Of a stretch of 64,000 nt of DNA, positions 1 to 11,869 are shown in pieces. Made by a program: the position numbers and the translations under genes. The stretch is from NCBI GenBank assembly GCA_905221605.1, contig CAJNDS010000014.1:915920-979919 (forward strand), given 5' to 3'. The notes beneath the pieces are model-generated. The model saw only the letters and a program-made list of their open reading frames with translations, made no database searches and was not told the DNA's origin. Positions within the stretch are counted from its first letter, which is position 1, and every line of letters begins with the position of its first letter. The stretch comes from Symbiodinium natans. Lineage: Eukaryota; Sar; Dinophyceae; Suessiales; Symbiodiniaceae.

Positions 1-2691
1 GTCGCCGGCCGCGCGTGGCACTCGCAGACGAGCCCGCCAAGTTTGCAGGTGCCCGATGTCTGGCCTGGAAGTTGGTGCAGCGGCTCAGAAGCTACAGTAG
101 GAAGCGGTTGTCTGAACATTCTCGCGCGAGTGCCTCACGAAGAGTCCCTTCTGAACCGATGCAAAGAGCAGGCTCGATATCGCCAGAGTCAACCATCGCA
201 TTCTCCCATGGTTTTGAGCGCACTAGTCACTAGCAAAGGCTGCCGCTGAAATGCCCGAGTCGCACGTGGGGGTTGGAGGCAGGTTCAAGCTTAAAGAGTT
301 CACAATGGAATCTGCAAGATCCTCTGAAGCCAGCATCACCATGCGGTGAGGTGCACATGGATTTTCCGCGAAGCCGCAGCGCGCGCCACAGTACTTTTGG
401 CTGTGGCAAACTAAAGCTATGGAACACGGATGCACACGGTATGGCACGGTGAGCAGCGGCTCAGGCTGCCTTCGACAGTTCCCTGAGGCCGTGCTGCTGA
501 TCGAAACTTGCAGCTACTCTTGCGCAATTGCACAAATCAGGAAGACTAGCTGCCACTCCCACCAGCATCATAATGTCTCCGTTCTACGGTTACGGGCACA
601 AGCCAATTCTGTCTCATCAACTCATTGCGCTTCACTCTTCATACCAGGCATTGAAGAAGTGGTGCTTCATCGCCTCATCGGACAAATATACGTCCGTATC
701 ATCAAGCAAACAAAATGTCGGAAGAGTGCCGTGTTTTGTTGAGACATGTCCGATGTTGGCCGGCAACAATCACCCTCACCACTGTGCTGCGCATGCTTAA
801 AAAAGGTCCACTTTTTCTCTCAAAGCATCACGGTCAGCTAATCTGCTCCAAAGCTACTGTCGGCTATTGTTCGATTGCCTCAGGGATGCTGCGTGCATTA
901 CTACATATCAGCTCAGAAACGATAAGACCGTTCAGCGGCAGCGAGCTGAACATCTCAAGAGCCTCGCCCCTTCGCACGAAGAAGCCGCGCAATCTCATGT
1001 AAGAGGGTCTCAACAATTAACAAGCCAGCAAGCTTCTGCATTTCTGCTAGGAGGGCTTGGTCGGCTCAACCTGTACCCGATTGAAAAAAAAGACGTAAGC
1101 CAGATTTAGGCCGTTCCTGCGCAGGCCAGGTGGCCAGGCCTCAGGCAAGGACTCAGCCTCGGACCCTTGAACGGGATTGCAACGCAGCTCGCATCAGAAG
1201 AACGGAGCCGGCAGGTACAACCTGCGCGAGGGGGAATTACACAGGTTTGCACGACATTTTAAGATATTAAGACTTCGATGTCTACAGTGGCGCAAAGTGG
1301 GAAGAAGGGTCTTCTAAGGACTGATAATCACGTTCGCACAGGAACACGTGTGTGTGCAAGCACCTCGGTGCGGGCTAAGCGGATACACTAAGAAGTCTCG
1401 GGCCAATGGACTCTCAATGGACTGATCAGCACTAGAATCATGTCAGGCTGCACTGCGCACTATCCTGTCATGCTGTCCTGCACGCACAGGAGGAGCATTC
1501 GCCAGAACAGCCGCCACGGAGGAAGACACGACTTTTGAAGTTGCCGCCTGGCACCAAACAAGATCAAACAAAGTGTTTTGTTGACTGGCGCCGGCTTGCG
1601 GCATCCAACCAGATGATCTGCGCATCTGGCCTCATGACGATCCGCCAAGCGCGTCGGGAGTGGTCCAGCGTAGTCTGAGACAGCTTATAGGGGTCGTCCT
1701 CAGACCACTCGCCCCAGCCCCTGCAGGAGATGCAGGGGAGTGGATGGTTTTTTGAACAGCATGTGCGAGTTACTGGTCGGCCTGGAGGCCGCGGCACTGC
1801 GAGGTCCCCGTGGCTTCTGACCTCCGCCTTGGTGCACAGGTGTAGTTTTTTCACAGCAAACGTCGGCACATGCGTTGCATCACAGGCCTCGGCCCTTGCG
1901 CTTTGAAGACCAGCGACCAGCCAGAGACCCTTGCGCCAAAAACATTTATAAAAAAAACAAAAACACTAACAGTAGCTAGCGTGAAGTCCATCGTTGATTT
2001 TGATTCAAAACAAGATCCAGCACGTTCATGAAAAAAGAACAAATCAATATTCGAAGGAACAAAAGCGAGGACAAGGTTTCTCTACACCCCAGGTTCGAAT
2101 TGCGGCATCTCGGAGCGGAGCAGCATCTCTGGAAGTTAGGAAGCTTCGGCAAGCCTGTGCAATGTCAAAGGCACTTTGGCTTTCAGGCGCTTTCTCTTCC
2201 CCCAATAGGCCCTTGCGCCGGTCACCAACAAAACTCTAGCATGGGCCATGATCGGGCGATCAGGCACCAGCCACTGTGGACATGGCCTTGAGACGGAATT
2301 GCTTGTTGGAGTTTAGGTTCAGGGGTACAGGGCTGAGAGGCATCGGGGATGTACAGCGAGCAAGCGGTGACAGTTTCAAGGAACAAGGGGACACAAGAGA
2401 CACCAAAAAACCTAAATAGGCAGATGGCAATTTCCTGCCCTGGCTTTACAGAGCACGTCCAACTGACGGGGGGAAGTGCCTCAAAGATGTCCGAGTCAAA
2501 CAGAATTCGTCGCAAAGCTGCGCCTTCGGCCTTCATTGGCGGAACTCGCAGGCACGACAAAAGGATAACACTAAACGTACTAAAACTTACTAAGAATTAC
2601 CAAAAACTTACTCAAACTTACTATAGATTACTATGACTCACTATGACCTACTATAACCTTAAACCTAACTATTGCTTATTACTTACTGTAA
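1..2691. other. no recognisable gene
   Basis: Both strands were read here. Open frames are short and I recognise no family. A minus-strand frame at 1564-1869 begins with a kinase-like FAVKKL but nothing around it supports a kinase. Another minus frame at 2222-2560 has an ordinary-looking composition but no motif. From about 2570 to 2690 the DNA becomes rich in ACTTACT-type simple sequence leading into the minisatellite. This is probably intergenic or intronic DNA of a minus-strand gene whose conserved exons lie outside the window. Confidence 0.4.
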
Positions 2692-2849
2692 CCCACAACA
2701 TCCCACAACATCCCACAACATCCCACAACATCCCACAACATCCCACAACATCCCACAACATCCCACAACATCCCACAACATCCCACAACATCCCACAACA
2801 TCCCACAACACCCCACAACATCCCACAACATCCCACAACATCCCACAAC
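2692..2849. repeat. 10-bp minisatellite (TCCCACAACA)n, about 16 copies
   Basis: A perfect 10-base unit repeats head to tail about sixteen times, with a single variant unit (T to C at about 2811). Because 10 is not a multiple of 3, the tract is open in several frames on both strands, which produces spurious repetitive ORFs. It is preceded by about 100 bases of related A/C/T-rich simple sequence. Near-perfect copies suggest recent expansion. Confidence 0.95.
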
Positions 2850-3724
2850 TCTCGAAGGCCGGGGGCCGTTCGAAGCAGCCGCCGCTGCACGGCCGCTTCT
2901 GCCCCGAGGTCTGTGAAATCAAGGGCCTCTGGGTCTCAGAGTTGGGATGATCATATGGGGTACTCTAATCCCTAGTAGGGACTGTTCGTCCCAATCTGAG
3001 AGTCTGAAAATGTCTGTGTGAGGATGTGTGAGGGACACGAGTTGAAGCCTCAACCCTCCACACCCTTAGAGGCCCGAGATTGGACTTGGAATCCGGAAGA
3101 ACTGCACGCCTCCCCGAGGTCACATGAGGTCGCATTTGCAGGTTTCTGACCCTTTTTACCCGAAATGGGGAGCTAGAAGAAAGCCAACCCTCATTGTCAA
3201 AAACTGGGCACGTTTCTTAGTTTGCATCCTCCCAGCCTAGCCCAACCAAGCCATGCTTGCGTCTGCTACGTTCTATTTCGCTTCGCAAGCATGATCCAAT
3301 GAGACACAGGGTAAGGTGAAGCCTTCATGGCCTTTGGTAGTGCCACTGATGCAAATCCCACCCACCCCCTGCTATAACAAAGCCAAAGCCAAGCCATGCG
3401 AGGCATCTTGGGCGGAACAAGGCCTTCTTGCGCGACCCAAGGACCCTAAAAGCCGCAAACCGTAAAAACCCCTGGGGAGATGGCCCCCAGGAGGGCTGAT
3501 GGAAGGGATGCTTTTGGCAGGGCGTCGAAGGTTTGTGCCGCTCTATCTGGCGGAGGCTTTTGTTTTCCTAAGGTTTGCCTGGAAGAATGCTACATTTCTC
3601 GTTGTTCGCAGGCTCCATCCACATGCTGAGAAAAAAGCAGGAAGCCTTTGGTAGCTTTCGTGACTTGCACTATGCGATTGGGTATTGGGCTATGGACAGG
3701 AAACGAAACCAAAGGCAATCGAAG
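2850..3724. other. no recognisable gene; 3' flank of the ABC1 kinase gene
   Basis: I see no conserved coding frame. The stretch lies downstream of the stop codon of the minus-strand ABC1 kinase gene and probably holds its 3' untranslated region. No AATAAA-type signal stands out, and dinoflagellates generally lack one. Confidence 0.4.
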
Positions 3725-5482
3725 TCAAGAATCGCTCTCCGCAGTGTTCGCGTCGTCCTGCGACCCCGCAGTGAGGAGGGCGCTCAAGCTTGACCAGTTG
3801 GGGAGAAGAGAGGTCTGGCTGGTACCTTCTCCACTGCCTTCAGAATCCAGCAAAGTGCCGCGCAAGGCCCTGCAGCCCTTTCGGGTGCGAGGGGAAAGAA
3901 GGCGGCTGATGGCAAATGGCAAGGATTTCTGGTACACGTTGTAGGACTCCACGAGGACGGGGTCATCTCCCAACAGCCCCTCCAGTGTAATGAACGTTCG
4001 GCACAGCAGCGCGATAAAGGGGGGTGTCAGCATCAGATAGCGATCTGAGAGCTTCTTCAAGGCTACGGCCATGGCCCCAAACCGAGACTGGCCACCTGCC
4101 TCCATTTCAATCTGCTCCCCGACGGCCACTGCAAACTCCTCATTGCCACAAGGCTCGTAGTGTGGAGTCTTCGATTTGCCGTATGCCATGTTCTTCATGA
4201 GTGGCTTCGGGGTAAAGCGCACTTCCTGAAATGTCGTCGTCAGTTCTAGCCAGTTCTTGTTGAGAACTTGGCGAACTCCGGCTGCGCAGCTCTCCATGAT
4301 TCCGAAGTCAACACGGTCCATAAGACCGAAGTCAAGAAAAACGACGCGGCCATCATCGCCCATCCTTAGATTACCTTCATGCGGATCGGCATGCACAAAG
4401 CCGGTCACCAGAAGCTGTATGACACAAGCCTCCACGGCCATTTCCACCAACAGCCGACGTTCTTCCACGGGAAGCTCCCCAGGTGAGCGGCTCGGGTACC
4501 AGTTCAACGCGAGCACGCGGGAGCTGTTCTTTGGGCCCATGAGCTCTGGAATGCAGCCGGGCGAAGTCACAAATGGCAGGAAGGCATGCCGCTGAGCGAA
4601 CTCTTCGGCATTCGCAGCCTCGTTGTGGTAGTCCAGCTCCATTCGAACTCCCCGCGCGACGGTATCGACAACCGCGCCGTAGTCATTCGGCGAAGACACC
4701 AACTTCTGGTATGCGCGGCTCACTAATGTCGCAACCGCCCAGTCCAGGCCCAGAACTTCACGCACACCTGGCCTTTGGACCTTCAGCGCCACCTCGCGCC
4801 CATCGTGCATCCTGCCGCGATAAACTTGCCCCAGCGAGGCGGAAGCGATGTACTTCGGGTTCAGCTCCTTAAGAAGTGGCTTCCCAGAAGGGTCCGTGCA
4901 GTTCTTGGCAGTGACACCGGGGGCCAGGGGGCCCGTGTGCTGCAAATCTTCAGCGAGGATGGCGAGGGCGACCTCGTCGCTGAAGGGCTTGCTTTGCTCT
5001 TGGAGGCCTTTCAGCTCCTCGGCGACTTCGTCGCCGACGATGTCGGGTCGCTGGGCTGCTGTCTGACCTTTCATGGCAGAACACAGAGAATGGAACTCTC
5101 TGCGACAGAGCTGGGCGAATTGCATGTACAGTATGCTACGTGGTAGTACTAGTACTTGTCCACTCTCCTGCTTCGACTGCTTACTGTAGTTGGGAGGCTT
5201 CTGGCCTATCTTCACGAAGAAGACACCCATGCGCTGCAGCCCTGCGCGCAGAGCCTCACCACTTGCTGTAGTTGGAGCTTTTCGGGAGAGGGAAGTCGTG
5301 AGAGTTGCCTCGCTGGCTTCACTGCTGCGATCCTTCCACGCCCACCATATCCCAAAAGCAATGAACAGAGTTGATGCCAAGCGCTGCAAGATCTCCCACG
5401 GTCGAGCACCGATGTATTCCAAGAGCCTTTCCTGGTCCAAAATTTGTCCCAAGCCCTCTGAATGCATGTGCATATGATACAC
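3725..5482 (-). CDS. ABC1/ADCK (UbiB-type) atypical kinase, intronless
   Basis: A 585-codon frame with the hallmarks of the ABC1/ADCK/UbiB family, which supports quinone biosynthesis and lipid homeostasis in mitochondria and plastids. In order: VKIGQ (KxGQ motif, ending at residue 94), an AQRPD..EEL..LQ block, the Ala-rich loop SASLGQVYRG, VALKVQRPGV carrying the ATP-site lysine (about 232), the catalytic HADPHEGN (about 366) and the metal-binding LDFG (about 384). A hydrophobic segment near residues 33-48 (LASTLFIAFGIWWAW) may be a targeting or membrane segment. The first ATG is used; no clear transit peptide precedes it, so an upstream exon is possible. A 46-codon stretch (residues 95-140) interrupts the KxGQ block, where relatives read straight from GQ to the AAQRPD block; it could be an in-frame intron. 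The lack of introns contrasts with the minute exons of its neighbours. Family is certain; subfamily and compartment are not. Confidence 0.9.
   Translation of the reverse strand: MYHMHMHSEGLGQILDQERLLEYIGARPWEILQRLASTLFIAFGIWWAWKDRSSEASEATLTTSLSRKAPTTASGEALRAGLQRMGVFFVKIGQKPPNYSKQSKQESGQVLVLPRSILYMQFAQLCRREFHSLCSAMKGQTAAQRPDIVGDEVAEELKGLQEQSKPFSDEVALAILAEDLQHTGPLAPGVTAKNCTDPSGKPLLKELNPKYIASASLGQVYRGRMHDGREVALKVQRPGVREVLGLDWAVATLVSRAYQKLVSSPNDYGAVVDTVARGVRMELDYHNEAANAEEFAQRHAFLPFVTSPGCIPELMGPKNSSRVLALNWYPSRSPGELPVEERRLLVEMAVEACVIQLLVTGFVHADPHEGNLRMGDDGRVVFLDFGLMDRVDFGIMESCAAGVRQVLNKNWLELTTTFQEVRFTPKPLMKNMAYGKSKTPHYEPCGNEEFAVAVGEQIEMEAGGQSRFGAMAVALKKLSDRYLMLTPPFIALLCRTFITLEGLLGDDPVLVESYNVYQKSLPFAISRLLSPRTRKGCRALRGTLLDSEGSGEGTSQTSLLPNWSSLSALLTAGSQDDANTAESDS
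5063..5203 (-). other. 46-codon in-frame insertion in the ABC1 kinase (possible retained intron)
   Basis: On the minus strand the coding sequence runs ...AAG ATA GGC CAG, then 138 bases, then ACA GCA GCC CAG. The 138 bases are flanked by CAGA on both sides, are divisible by three and contain no stop. Removing them restores the uninterrupted family motif KIGQ followed by the AAQRPD block. No placement gives GT, GC or GA at the 5' end together with AG at the 3' end. It is therefore either an intron with unusual ends, an insertion tolerated in the loop, or a decaying intron. Confidence 0.45.
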
Positions 5483-6929
5483 GTGACGACGCTACTCCAG
5501 ATCAAACACCTGCCTACGTCAACCTCTACCCGTGCCACATGAACGTGTCGGCAGGGAGACAAAGGGGGGGGGGACAAGAGGGACTGGGAAACCATGGGGC
5601 AAGGCCTGGCCGGGCCGTTCTCTGGCCAAAGAATCTGGGACTCAATTAAGATATCCGGCATGCCAGGTATAGGCAACAACGGATTTTCATGGTTTTACCA
5701 GACCTGGCCTGGTCAAAAGCTGCATCGTCCAGGGGAGTGATTGCCCGCCAGTCGGTGGTCCTTTGCGAGCTGGGTGCAGCCTTCGCCCCATCTTCATCGA
5801 GCTCGTAGTGGACCTTTGAATACTGCGGCACGGCACGACGAGGTGACTTGGAGCCTCAGCCAAGCTCAGGGTGCCCCCCTCCAAACAAGAAGCTTTTTGC
5901 ACACTCTGGGCCCCCCTCCTGCCTTCGACGGCTCGGTGAAGGCGTCCAGAAGTTGTAAATGCACAAGGCCTGCAGGCAGAGCGGATGGGACCTATCGGTC
6001 GTGCTGCCACTGAACCCCGTCGATCTATTCAGGGAACGCGATGTCGAGGGGCGGAGCATGGCGGAGCCTTGTGGGAAAGTGGACTGAGATGGCAGCTGCT
6101 GCCAGCGCGGCTGCTGCCAGTGCAGCTCGCAGCCGCCGGGGGCGCAGGGCATGGCGCATCTCAGTGACCCTTTGGCTGCCTTTGGGGCTTTGTGCTGTTG
6201 CGCGTTGTTGCCTTTTCAGATGTGTTCAGGAGTCTTTCTTCCAGGGTGCCTCCGCAGCGAATGTCTGGCCTGGATTTCGGTAAACTTGAAACCACCCCAT
6301 CATCCGACGACCTGCGATGGCCTGTGGTGACCCATGTCTCATCTCTTGAGACTTGGTGCATCGTTGGCGCATCATTGGTGCACGAGATTTCAGATAGTAT
6401 GATACTAGCTGTAAGTGGAATGGAAAGGAGTGCTGACAGAGGCTGCAACCTTCTTTGCCGTTGGTCGCCGGCTTGGTAGGAGCTGGCACATCTCCCGCAC
6501 CAAGGCACCAAGCCTTAGCTTCAGGCCCTGTCACCGACCTTGACAGCACAAGCTCGAACAGCCTGAGGCCTCTTGCTTCTGATCGGGCTCCTTCTGCTGC
6601 AGTTGCTGGGCCTTGCATGCGTCTCAAATCTCCTCCTAAGCTGTTCAAACAAATTGCTTCTGAGCTTGCGGCAATCGGGAGGTGACCTTGGAATAGAAGC
6701 AACTTTGCCACCGTGACTGCAACTGGCCGATCTGTCGCCTCGTGCACCCTCTTCTGGGAGGAGGGGTTGGTGTTTGGCAGTTTGGGCTGTAAGTTTTCGG
6801 TGCACCTGAAGGAGGCATCTGCTGCAGCTGGGCAAGCTCCCACGAAGCTGTTTTCGATTCCCGCAACAGGCTCCACGACGTGCTCGGGACCTGCGACGCC
6901 CGCGGCAGCGGCCAACGGCGATTACCCAA
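5483..6929 (-). other. weak or unassigned coding potential between two genes
   Basis: There is no recognisable family. Two minus-strand stretches have ordinary protein composition and could be exons. One is about 5646-5860, whose frame includes YSKVHYELDEDGAK. The other is about 6226-6915 and could be the C-terminal tail of the CaMKK-like kinase, because it directly follows its last conserved exon in the direction of transcription. Neither has decisive splice evidence. Confidence 0.25.
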
Positions 6930-9687
6930 ACACAGGAATTTGCACGGAGCCATGCTTGGCCGACCGAGCCTTGTCTGAGCCACGGGTCTTCCAGTAGCTC
7001 ATCAGCCAAGGGACGTCGCACCGGATCCTGACGCATGCAGATTGAGCAGCGACTTCCGAGCGGTGCTCAGAACGTTCAATAACAAAACCATTGCAGCCTT
7101 TGTGAGCATGCATGTCAGAAATGCGCAGCATCTGGCCGAAATAGAGTCACCTGCTGCGACGAGCCGGCAGCACATGGGACTCGGACATTCAAAACAAATC
7201 ACATATGTTCGATCGGCAAGGTTCCATCTGCAAACTTGTACAGCGCGGGTCAGGAAGATAAAAGAAGCCACATGTATGGCACGGCGCTGCTTCGGATTCG
7301 ATACGAACCAAATTACACCCAGAAGTACATCCAGAACTTGTGCAGCCTCTGCAGCTCATGCCCCACACCTTCGAGCGAGTCACAAGGAGGAAGCTTGTAG
7401 CTGCCCTCAGCGATGGTATCAAGCAGCGCGGCCATGTCCTGGCACAGCAACAGACGTACGTGCCTTATGCCAAGTTGCTCTTTCCAGGCTTTGGGTAAGC
7501 TAAGCCCACCCCGAAGCCTGTCAGGAAGACGTGATGCCACGAATGTGCCATGAAGATTCTTCTCAGCTCTGTGGTTTTCAACATGCCCCATCACGGACGG
7601 TCCCCAGATGCACCCAGGCAAGCATCATCGGTGTTTCGCATCGTTTCGACGACCTACACACGGTGCTGGTGATGGGCTTCCGGTCTTGACCTGCAGGAAT
7701 TCACCTTCTGTGCGGCCGGCAGAATGCGTCATGAGCAGCTCCCGTGGCTACGCGCGCCAATCATACACTTGCATCCTGCGCGCACGTGCGTGCCAGCAAG
7801 ATCCCTTTACCGTCCTTTACCAGCGCAGCCTTACGCCTGATTTCGCCGTAACAAGACACTCACAGGTCAAGGGTCCTAGGGCATTCCTCTACCGCCTCGT
7901 GCCGACTGTTGCTTTCAGGACAAAGCATGGGACGGCAGCATGACAGACCCCATGCACTCAAGGGCAAGGCTCAAACACGGAATCCCTGCGCACCTCGTTC
8001 AGAAAGGGCAACGTATGGAACAGGAAGGCCCACAGCGAGATGCCGGCTGCCCAGATGTCTGCACGGCGTCCATCATGACCCTTGTAGCCAATGGCGCACA
8101 TCTCGGGCGAGAAGAACTGATATGTTCCTTCAGTTCCTTGAACGACACAGTCATCCGGCATCCTCACGGAATCAGAGCAATGCAGAAGCTTGCACCGGCT
8201 ACGGGTTTCCATCCAGTATCAGTACCTGTGCCATCTAGACTACCAACGGTCTTCACAGGAGTGCGTGACGCTGACCTCGGGTTCAATTCGACAACCCAAG
8301 GCGAGTTGACTCCTCAGTTCAGGCCTAGGTGCCCACTTCTGTGTGCGAAGGGGGGAGGGGTTAGTTTTTTTGGAAGTTGAAAGGGATGAAATGCGCACGC
8401 TAGCTATAGTCTCAAACGACTCCCTACTCACCTCTAGCAACACCTAAGGGTTTGGGAGCGCACGGAAGTGCAGCTTCGCTAGCACTCGGACGACCACCTC
8501 CTCAATTTTCCATAGCGACTAGACGGGTCGTATCCATAGCTCGGAGGCCGGACTACCTTCGACAGTCTTTCCCGGAGCATCTACAGTTTGGGTTGGGTTC
8601 TCCAAGGTTCTATAGCCCAAACAGCAACGGCCAGCTTAACACCATTCAGCCATTTCGCCCCCATCACACGCCACCTGTGTGTCTGTATGCATCGCAAGTT
8701 ATGTTCCAACATGTCTGAATAGAAGCAAACGATCGCAAACACAGGGGGCCGCAGGCGAAGGTCGCAATCCATGCGCACCACAGCTACTAAACATCGGACA
8801 GAGTACCAGATTGGCGGAATCTCTCCAACCATGCGCGCCAAAGCGCGAGCAGACAAGAGCACGATGAAGCAGCAGAAGCCGTCGGAAGCGGGAAAAGACG
8901 CCACCCACGCACACCAAAGCGCAAGAAGGATGCAAGAAGGCAGTGGAGGCACAGTCGGCCGCAGGAAAGAGCCGCCAACCGCATACCCAAAGCGGACGGC
9001 AAGAAAGAGGAGACACAAGAATGGTTGGCAGCACAGTACTCTACCAGGCGATGTGACATAAAGCTACCACCCCCAAAACTGACCACAGACTTTAGGGCCT
9101 TTTGCACCCTCAACATCCCTAAACCCTTTTGCATCCTGAACTCGTCTCCGCTCTTCGACAGTGCACAGAGACCCTTTTGCATCCAGGACGCTTGTCCAGT
9201 ACAAGGGAAGGTGCAGAAACCCAGCACAGCTCTGTGGCTACACTACGCTTCCGCCAACATTTACACGAGTTAAGATATCAGATCAAGACATGATACATAA
9301 TGATATGTATGCAGGATCATGCATTACACTCACCATTTATCAGCAAAACCCTCTTTAGTTTTTGCACTCAGGAATCTCACGGATTGTTGGGGTGCAGACG
9401 AATCGTGATCCCTCCGACCCTCCCTAGAGCAGCAAAAACTGCTCAAACCGGCCATGAAACCCGAACACCCTGAAATCCTAAGCCCCAAGTATTAGCCTAA
9501 CACCAACCCACAAGCCCTCAAGCCCAGGGTGTCCTCGCGGCGACCCCGAAGTCCCCGAGCTTCAGTCCGCTGCCGTGAGCCTCGAGGAGGAGGTTCTGCG
9601 GCTTCACGTCCCGGTGCGCGATCCGCTGGCCGTGCAAATAGTCCAACGCCTGCCTTTGCTTTTTCACAAACGGCTCTTTCTTTCTTT

Positions 9688-9734
<47 letters not shown>

Positions 9735-11805
9735 TCTTTCTTTCTTTCTTTGGGGCATGGAGGGGAACCCTCCGCGCGATTGCGCGCCCCGGTCCTGCAT
9801 TGTCTCTGTGTTGCACTACCACCCACTTGCGGCTCATTGGCCGCGCAGCTTGTCACTCAGCCGGGGCCTGTTGCCCCCCAGCCTTCACAGCTGACCCCTG
9901 TTATCGGCCCCCTATTCGGGCCTCTCTTACTGCGGGCCGCAGGCAAGGTTATCGGCCCCCCAACTGTCCCCCTTTCCCTTCCCCAAAGTGCATCCCCCTA
10001 CCCGCCCACTTGTCGAAACCCCGACTCCAGAACACGCACAAGGCCTCGAGCAACCTCCCGAAGGTCAACCTCCTACGCCCCCAACCAACGCAACCCCCTA
10101 CTTCACACAAGCACCCTCAGCCCTTCTTCCCGAACCCGAGCCGAAGTCGAAGTGAACCTCCCCCCATCCCTCTTATCCTTACTGCTGTGGGCTCTGTTGT
10201 GACTGCTGCTGCGCACCTCCCCTCCCCTTTGGCTAAAACACGGACCCTGCACCCAGTAGCGTACACCTTTACGGGGGACGTTCTCCCGGGGAGATGCGTG
10301 GGTGTTGTAGCCCCCACGTTCAGTCCTTGGGTTGGCTACGGTGAGAACATTCGTGCGGGGCCCCTAGTGCGCCTTACGACCCTCAGACCCGTCTCCAAGC
10401 CAAAAGCCCCCGAAACCTTCAAGCAGCCCCTACCCCTCATTAGGCGCCGTGGGCCCCCAACAGTCTACGTCTACGGTGCTCGTCGTCTGACGACTCTTCT
10501 TCCGCGTCGCTCAGTTCTTCTCGTCGTCGTTGTAGCCCCCATCCCGTTTCGGCCATGTGGGTGTGCTGGAAAACATACTTGAGATAAGCCTTCTCAAAAA
10601 CACAGAAGTAGCGATGGTAGGCCTTGATGGATTCGCGAAGAATGCCGGCACGTCGTCCAGCGTTGGAGGAGGTGTCGTTATCTCCATTGATCCTGATGGC
10701 CAGTGCTTCTCTGTCCTGGAATAAATCAAGTGGCACGCAAGCATCAAGAAAGCGTGTCGTGAGGGTTGCAATCTCCGCCATCTCCAACGTAATCATATCA
10801 CGCTGAAAAGGACCAGTGATCACATTCCTGCCCTCAATCAGTTGCATTGTGCAGAGTGCGGTGTAAGAGCCTCCATCCCGGTCTGAGAGAAAGATCGGTT
10901 TGAGTTCGAGCCCGCGCTCCAGCATCAAGACAAACTGGGAATACTCAGCTATGCACAATGCACATACCAATAGCGGCAGAGCCTTGCTGTACGCCTTGCA
11001 AAAGATCTGAAATCAGAGCTTGTGCCGAGGCTAATTCCTGGGCGCGGTACCACCACCGGTCATGTGATTCATGTTTGCAGCACGAAAAGGACCAAGCGGA
11101 GCTGGAGCTGCACCATGTGCTGTGCCCCATGCAATGTTCTGTGCCTGGTTCGGAGCACGCAAATAACCGAATGATATCGTCTGACGAAAGTGCTCAGTAG
11201 CCATGAAGAATGACCGAAAAGTCGAGATGTAGGATGCTCCGATAACCTCAAAAGGTTGAGAGTTCCACTTTCGCTCTTTGAGCTGTGGATCCCTCGGAAG
11301 AATCATCGGGAGATTATAAACCTCCATATTTTGACCCAACCTGGACCTCAATACATAGATGTCGCCGTGGACGTTCTTGTAATCGTCGATGAGGGACAAC
11401 AGGTGTAGGCCGATCACGGCAATTGAGAGGCTTTGCAAGCGATGGATCGCCGGACCGCCTCCAGCGGCTGGCACGATGACCACGTTGTTAGCCAAAGCGC
11501 TTCGGATATACTCCTGAAGCACTCTACTCTGGACAGAAAACGCAAGACTCGAAAGGAACTCGGCAAACACAATGTTCAAGTGATTCAAGGCTTGGTACCC
11601 GTGGATTCCGACAAAGGAATACAATTCCCTGATCTCTTCCCCGGAGTCATCTGTCGGCTGTGTTAGGTCCGTGTAGAGGTTCTGAATCCGCTCCTGATAG
11701 CTGTGGGTTGCCTGGCGTGGCGTGCCCTCGGTCATTGCAGCGGGTCTACCCTAACTCAACTTGTTTTGAGCAGGAGAACTTGAGCCAAAATGGCTACGGC
11801 CTTCC

Positions 11806-11869
<64 letters not shown>

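Noticed and set aside
1564-1869. FAVKKLHL on the minus strand as a kinase ATP-site exon
   Set aside because: No Gly loop, alpha-C or other kinase block nearby on the same strand, and no acceptor site just upstream; a six-residue match is not enough.
2643-2975. Pro/His/Asn-repeat ORFs over the TCCCACAACA array
   Set aside because: Open in several frames on both strands purely because of the repeat; no conserved flanks.
10950-10970. A 19-nt GT-AG intron (GTATGTGCATTGTGCATAG) joining two frames of the retrogene
   Set aside because: Far below any known dinoflagellate intron size; indels in a retroposed copy or a 40-50-nt intron explain the frames better.
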